Source: Sandaracinus amylolyticus
Lineage (GTDB): Bacteria; Myxococcota_A; Polyangia; Polyangiales; Sandaracinaceae
NCBI RefSeq assembly: GCF_021631985.1
Contig: NZ_CP070225.1
Coordinates: 5,642,001 to 5,706,000 of the forward strand
Length of the DNA stretch: 64,000 bases
Direction: 5' to 3'
Part shown: piece after piece, positions 59,731 through 64,000 of the stretch
Numbering within the stretch: the stretch's first letter is position 1
Layout: every line of letters begins with the position of its first letter
The notes under the pieces: generated by a model
The model's input: only the letters and a program-made list of their open reading frames with translations
Database searches by the model: none
Told to the model about the DNA's origin: nothing
Program-made: the position numbers and the translations under genes

Positions 59731-60400
59731 GACTGATCGCTCACACAAGGATGCGTTCTTCGGGGCTTTCGCCCGCGTCGGGAAGGCCGTGGCACACCCG
59801 GTACGGCTCGAGCTCCTCGACCTGCTCGCGCAGACGCCGCGCACCGTCGAAGAGCTCGCGCACCTGAGCGCGCAGAGCGTCGCGAACACGTCGCAGCACC
59901 TGCAGGTGCTCTTCCGCTCTGGCCTCGTCGCGCGCGACAAGCGCGGCCAGTTCGTGACCTACGCGCTCGCATCGGACGACGTCGCGATGCTCTTCGCCGC
60001 CCTCCGCGACGTCGCGCGCGCCCACGTCGCGGAGGTCGAGACCGCCGCACGGCGCTTCCTGCGCGACGACGTCGACGAGCCGATCGCCGCCGACGAGCTC
60101 GCGCAGCGGATGCGCGCTGGTGACGTGCTGGTCGTCGACGTCCGACCGAGCGAGGAGTACGCGGCCGGGCACCTGCCGGGCGCGATCTCGATCCCGCTCG
60201 CGGATCTCGAGCAACGCCTCGCGTCGCTGCCGAAGCGGAAGGAGATCGTCGCGTACTGCCGCGGCCCCTACTGCGTGCTCGCGGTGGACGCGGTGCGCGC
60301 GCTCCGCGCGACCGGGCGACGCGCACGACGGCTCGAGGACGGAGTGCGCGACTGGGCTGCGCGTGGCCTGCCGGTCTCGCGAGAGGAGTGTGCTTCGTGA
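59729..60400 (+). CDS. ArsR-family regulator fused to a rhodanese domain
   Basis: 223 residues. Winged helix (VGKAVAHPVRLELLDLLAQT, VEELAHLSAQSVANTSQHLQ, VLFRSGLVARDKRGQFVTYA), then a rhodanese domain from about residue 125 with the active loop YCRGPYC (Cys177, Cys182). Rhodaneses move sulfane sulfur, so this should be a persulfide/sulfide sensor rather than a metal sensor. It leads an operon with a metallo-beta-lactamase and an MFS exporter. The stop overlaps the next start (GTGA). Start ATG lies inside its own operator. Confidence 0.93.
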   Translation: MTDRSHKDAFFGAFARVGKAVAHPVRLELLDLLAQTPRTVEELAHLSAQSVANTSQHLQVLFRSGLVARDKRGQFVTYALASDDVAMLFAALRDVARAHVAEVETAARRFLRDDVDEPIAADELAQRMRAGDVLVVDVRPSEEYAAGHLPGAISIPLADLEQRLASLPKRKEIVAYCRGPYCVLAVDAVRALRATGRRARRLEDGVRDWAARGLPVSREECAS

Positions 60401-61122
60401 TCTTCCGCCCGTTCCTCCGGTTCGACACCGGATGTGCCTCGTACGTGCTCGGCTGCGGTGGGCTCGGCCGCTGCGCCGTCGTCGATCCCCGTGCCGACGA
60501 CCTCGACGAATACGTCGCATTCGCCGAGAGCAAAGGGATGCGCATCACGCACGTGATCGACACGCACGTGCACGCCGATCACGCCTCGGGAGGCCCGGAG
60601 CTCGCGCGCCGCACCGGCGCGCACTACTGCCTGCACGAGCGCGCCGACGTCGCGCACACGTTCGAGCCACTGCGCGACGGCGACGAGATCGAGCTCGGCA
60701 ACACGCGCATCCGCGTGATGCACACGCCGGGGCACACACCCGAGAGCATCTCGCTGCTCGTCATCGATCTGCGGCGCGGGCCCGAGCCGTGGTTCGTGCT
60801 GACCGGTGACACGCTCTTCTCGGGCGCGGTCGGGCGCCCCGACCTGCCCGGCGACGCGCACCAGAGCGCGCGCGATCTCCATGCGAGCGTGGCGAAACTG
60901 CTGGCGCTGCCCGACGATCTCGAAGTCTGGCCGGCGCATTTCGCAGGCTCGGCGTGCGGCGCGGGGCTCAGTGGCAAGCCGTGCTCGACGATCGGCTTCG
61001 AGAAGCGATGGAGCCCGCTGCTCGCGCTCGATCGCGACGCATTCGTCGCAGCCGTCGCGGCCGTTCCCGCCAACCCCGCGGACATGGCGGCGCACCTGCG
61101 CGCGAACCGGGGCGGCGAGTGA
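60397..61122 (+). CDS. Metallo-beta-lactamase-fold protein, persulfide dioxygenase/glyoxalase II-like
   Basis: 241 residues. Metal ligands THVHADH (His57, His59, Asp61, His62), then GHTPESIS and GDTLFSGAVGRPDLPG, which is a typical persulfide-dioxygenase/hydroxyacylglutathione-hydrolase sequence. The Cys content and the neighbouring rhodanese regulator favour the persulfide dioxygenase role (oxidising glutathione persulfide). GTG 60397 overlaps the upstream stop, and the downstream MFS start overlaps its stop: three coupled genes. Confidence 0.9.
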   Translation: MIFRPFLRFDTGCASYVLGCGGLGRCAVVDPRADDLDEYVAFAESKGMRITHVIDTHVHADHASGGPELARRTGAHYCLHERADVAHTFEPLRDGDEIELGNTRIRVMHTPGHTPESISLLVIDLRRGPEPWFVLTGDTLFSGAVGRPDLPGDAHQSARDLHASVAKLLALPDDLEVWPAHFAGSACGAGLSGKPCSTIGFEKRWSPLLALDRDAFVAAVAAVPANPADMAAHLRANRGGE

Positions 61123-62372
61123 GCGCCTCGCCGGGGCTGCGGCTCGGGCTGCGCGAGAACGCGGCGCAGTTCGCCCTGCTCGTCGTCGTGAACGCGTTCG
61201 TCGGCGCGATGGTCGGGCTCGAGCGCACGATCCTTCCGCCCATCGCCGAGCAGGACTTCCAGCTCGCGGCGCGCACGGCGGTGCTCTCGTTCATCGTCGT
61301 GTTCGGCATCACCAAGGCGCTCACGAACTACGTCGCAGGTCGGCTCTCCGATCACTACGGGCGCAAGCACGTGCTGGTCGTCGGTTGGCTCGTCGCCGCG
61401 CCGGTGCCGTTCGTCCTGATGTGGGCGCCGAGCTGGGACTGGGTGCTCGTCGCGAACGCGCTGCTCGGCGTGAGCCAGGGCCTCACGTGGTCGACGACGG
61501 TCATCATGAAGATCGATCTCGCGGGCGCGAAGAACCGCGGCCTCGCGATGGGGCTCAACGAGTTCGCGGGATACGTCGCCGTCGCCGCGAGCGCGCTCGC
61601 GACCGGATGGATTGCGGCGCGCTACGGCCTCCGTCCCGAGCCCTTCTACCTGGGCGTCGGCTTCGTCGTGATCGGCCTTGCGCTCTCCCTTCTCGCGGTG
61701 CGCGAGACGAAGCACCACGTCGGGCTCGAGTCGCGCCTCGCAGGCGACCTGCCGCGCGACGGGATCCCGTCGCCGCGCGAGGTCTTCTGGCGGACCACGC
61801 TCGTCGATCGCGAGCTCTCGAGCGTCACGCAGGCCGGACTCGTGAACAACCTGAACGACGGGATGGCGTGGGGCCTCTTCCCGATCTTCTTCGCCGCGGC
61901 GCACATGACGCTCGAGGAGATCGGCGTCCTCGCGGCGATCTATCCGGCGACGCAGGGCTTCGGGCAGCTCTTCACGGGCGCGTGGTCCGATCGCGTCGGA
62001 AGGAAGCGCCTGATCGCGTCGGGCATGTGGGTCCAAGCGATCGGGATCGCGGTGGTGATCGTGTCGTCGCGCTTCGTGTGGTTCGCGCTCGGCGCGACGC
62101 TGCTCGGAGCCGGCACCGCGATGGTGTATCCGACGCTGCTCGCGGCGATCGGCGACGTCGCGCATCCGACGTGGCGCGCATCGTCGGTCGGCGTCTATCG
62201 CCTGTGGCGCGACCTCGGCTATGCGATCGGCGCGCTCGTCGCCGGCGTCGCCGCCGATGCGCTCGGCCTCTCCGCGTCGATGTGGATCGTCGCCGCGCTG
62301 ACCTTCGGCTCCGGCGTCGTGGTCGCGGTCCGCATGCGCGAGACCCTCGATCGTCAACCCGCGTCGGCGTGA
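61119..62372 (+). CDS. MFS transporter
   Basis: 417 residues, about twelve membrane helices. GRLSDHYGRKHVLVVGWLVA is the conserved loop 2-3 motif; a second copy is TGAWSDRVGRKRLIASGMWV. LSFIVVFGITKALTNYVAGR is near the N-terminus. Likely exporter of a sulfur compound or drug in the sulfide-responsive operon, though the substrate is unproven. Start GTG 61119 by overlap with the upstream stop. Its 3' end overlaps the convergent RND gene by 19 bases. Confidence 0.9.
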   Translation: MSASPGLRLGLRENAAQFALLVVVNAFVGAMVGLERTILPPIAEQDFQLAARTAVLSFIVVFGITKALTNYVAGRLSDHYGRKHVLVVGWLVAAPVPFVLMWAPSWDWVLVANALLGVSQGLTWSTTVIMKIDLAGAKNRGLAMGLNEFAGYVAVAASALATGWIAARYGLRPEPFYLGVGFVVIGLALSLLAVRETKHHVGLESRLAGDLPRDGIPSPREVFWRTTLVDRELSSVTQAGLVNNLNDGMAWGLFPIFFAAAHMTLEEIGVLAAIYPATQGFGQLFTGAWSDRVGRKRLIASGMWVQAIGIAVVIVSSRFVWFALGATLLGAGTAMVYPTLLAAIGDVAHPTWRASSVGVYRLWRDLGYAIGALVAGVAADALGLSASMWIVAALTFGSGVVVAVRMRETLDRQPASA

Positions 62373-64000
62373 GCACGCCGGTGCCGCAGCCGCTCGACCA
62401 GCGCGTAGAACGTCGGCAGCGCCAGCAGCGTGAACACCGTCGACGTGGTGAGCCCGCCGATCATCACGATCGCGAGCGGTCGCTCGATCTCGGTGCCGCG
62501 CAGCGGGAGCACGAGGATCGGGAGGAGCCCGAGCATCGCGGTCGCCGCCGTCATCACCTTCGGTCGCAGTCGGCCGAGGCTCGCGCGCTCGAGCGCGGTC
62601 TCGAAGGGCAGGCCCTCCGCGACGAGCCCGCGCGTCTGCGTCACGAGCACGAGGCCGTTCTGCACGGCGATGCCGAAGAGGCCGATCAGCCCGACGAGCG
62701 ACGACACGTTCCACGTCTCGCCGGAGATCCAGAGCGCGAGGATCCCGCCCACGAACGCATCGGGCAGCGTCGCGAGGATGACGAGCGTCTCCTCGAGCGA
62801 GCCGAGCGCGATGTAGAGCAGCACGAGCACCGCGCAGATCGCGATCGCGATGGCGAGCGCGAGCGAGCGCGTCGCGCGCGCCTGGGTCTCGACGCGTCCC
62901 CCGACGTCGAAGAAGTACCCGGTGGGGAGATCGAGCTGATCGAAGAGCGCGGCGCGCACCTCCGCCGCGGTGCTCGCGAGATCGCGCCCCGACACGCTCG
63001 CCTCGACGGCGACTCGCCGACTCCCCGCCTCACGACGGATCGCAGCAGGGCCGAGCGTCTGCTCGATGCGCGCCACCTGCCCGAGCGGGACGCGCGTCCC
63101 GTCGTGCCCATCGAGCAGCAGCCCGCGGATCGCCGCGAGATCGCCGCGATGCGCGTCCTGCAGGCGCAGCAGCACGTCGACGCGCCGCGGGCCACGCCAC
63201 AGCTCGCCGGCGGTGTCGCCCACCATCCCCACGCGCACCGCCTCGACGACGTCGCCCGGCGTGAGCCCCACCCGCGCCGCGGCCGCGCGATCGACCTCGA
63301 TGCGGATCTGCGGCAGCGAGCTCGCGCGCTCGGCGCGGACATCGGCCGTCCCCGACACGCGCTCGACGATCTCCTTCGCTTGCTCGGCGTACGTCGCGAG
63401 CCGCGAAGGATCGGGACCGAAGATGCGCACCGCGATGTCGGCGGGCGTGCCGCCGAGGCCTTCGTCGATGCGCATCCCGAGCGGCGTCGTGAACAGCGCG
63501 GACACACCGGGAACGCGCTCGAGCCGCTCGCGCATCGCATCCGCGAGCACCTGGCCGCTGCGCTCGCGATCGCGTCGCAGCACGACGAGGATGTCGCTGA
63601 TCGTGTGCGGCATCGGATCCTCGGTGCGCTCCGATCGCCCGGTGCGGCGCACGACGTCGTCGACCTCGGGGAACTCTCGCAGCGCGTCCTCGACGCGGTG
63701 GTTGAGGAGATCGACCTCCTCGAGCGACGCCTCGGTCGGCAGCACCGTCTGGATGAGCAACGCGCCCTCGTCGAGACGCGGCATGAAGTCGCCGCCGATG
63801 CGCATCGCGACGATCACGGCGGGCACCGTCACGAGAAGCGCGGAGATGCGCACGATCCACGCGTGCCGCATCGCCCACCCGAGGAGCGGCTCGTAGGCAC
63901 GGCGGAGCAGACGCACCACGCCGACCTCGGCGCCCGCCTGCTCGCTCGGGCGCAGCACGACGCTCGCGAGCACCGGCGTGAACGTCAGCGCGAGCACCAG
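62354..64000 (-). CDS. Heavy-metal efflux RND transporter (CzcA/CusA-like), C-terminal half
   Basis: At least 548 residues, cut by the right edge; a full member has about 1030. GGDFMPRLDEGALLIQTVLP is the HME-RND marker near the start of the second large periplasmic loop. Further segments: MLALTFTPVLASVVL (helix 6 region), GQVARIEQTLGPAAIRREAG, VSSLVGLIGLFGIAVQNGLV and TIKMTA-like LRPKVMTAATAMLGLLPILV. It pumps metal cations (Ag, Cu, Zn, Co or Cd) out through a tripartite complex. Adaptor and outer-membrane partners would lie to the right of the window. Confidence 0.92.
   Translation of the reverse strand: MVLALTFTPVLASVVLRPSEQAGAEVGVVRLLRRAYEPLLGWAMRHAWIVRISALLVTVPAVIVAMRIGGDFMPRLDEGALLIQTVLPTEASLEEVDLLNHRVEDALREFPEVDDVVRRTGRSERTEDPMPHTISDILVVLRRDRERSGQVLADAMRERLERVPGVSALFTTPLGMRIDEGLGGTPADIAVRIFGPDPSRLATYAEQAKEIVERVSGTADVRAERASSLPQIRIEVDRAAAARVGLTPGDVVEAVRVGMVGDTAGELWRGPRRVDVLLRLQDAHRGDLAAIRGLLLDGHDGTRVPLGQVARIEQTLGPAAIRREAGSRRVAVEASVSGRDLASTAAEVRAALFDQLDLPTGYFFDVGGRVETQARATRSLALAIAIAICAVLVLLYIALGSLEETLVILATLPDAFVGGILALWISGETWNVSSLVGLIGLFGIAVQNGLVLVTQTRGLVAEGLPFETALERASLGRLRPKVMTAATAMLGLLPILVLPLRGTEIERPLAIVMIGGLTTSTVFTLLALPTFYALVERLRHRRAHADAG

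Overview
The window is very GC-rich, with coding frames that end almost every codon in G or C. Its gene content points to a myxobacterium of the Sandaracinus/Polyangia kind: Cys-rich repeat lipoproteins, an RCC1-repeat lipoprotein, a Ser/Thr kinase with a PEGA tail, a MYXO-CTERM-like C-terminus on an LPMO-like protein, and many one-off regulators. The taxonomic assignment is inference from style, not from a marker gene. I see no rRNA, tRNA, CRISPR array, prophage or intact insertion sequence.

Layout. 1-3.6 kb: an acyl-CoA carboxylase subunit (cut by the left edge) and an acyl-CoA dehydrogenase, translationally coupled, with a divergent LysR regulator whose start codon lies in a perfect palindrome. 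3.6-4.7 kb: small hypothetical and membrane proteins. 5.0-14.4 kb: a complete high-affinity potassium operon (outer-membrane barrel, a 27-residue membrane peptide, kdpF, kdpA, kdpB, kdpC, kdpD, kdpE) closed by a strong terminator. 14.4-18.5 kb: a single-domain response regulator, a protein with a UvrD-like tail, a quinone oxidoreductase with a divergent LysR, and an M29-like aminopeptidase. 18.7-21.8 kb: two Cys-rich surface lipoproteins. 21.8-25.7 kb: a Ser/Thr kinase, a Na+/H+ antiporter and a hemerythrin protein. 25.8-30.2 kb: a likely four-gene operon with a DyP peroxidase, two unrecognised proteins and a flavoprotein that has lost its redox cysteines. 30.5-34.2 kb: an arylsulfatase followed by its radical-SAM maturase, which carries a SEC-C tail. 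34.2-37.8 kb: two membrane proteins. 37.9-40.9 kb: aldo/keto reductase, zinc alcohol dehydrogenase and LysR.

41-43.5 kb: an exported trypsin-like protease and a copper monooxygenase-like lipoprotein, separated by a 155-bp inverted-repeat element. 43.8-50.8 kb: glutaminyl-tRNA synthetase with a YqeY-type extension, a methyltransferase, a histidine kinase with two neighbouring proteins built from degenerate receiver domains, and an RRM protein. 51-57.5 kb: a glyoxalase-fold protein coupled to a disulfide oxidoreductase, a hydrolase coupled to a frameshifted dihydrofolate-reductase-family gene, an exported pirin and two unknown proteins. 57.8-64 kb: an LPMO-like protein, a sigma factor, an ArsR-rhodanese / metallo-beta-lactamase / MFS operon with a clear operator, and the C-terminal half of a heavy-metal RND pump cut by the right edge.

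The best candidates for something undescribed are: the DyP-linked four-gene operon with its Cys-less flavoprotein; the receiver-like proteins with lost or Glu-substituted phosphoacceptors beside an orphan histidine kinase; the dispersed terminator-type repeat (two clear copies and one partial); the 155-bp palindromic element; and the extra small membrane peptide in the kdp operon.
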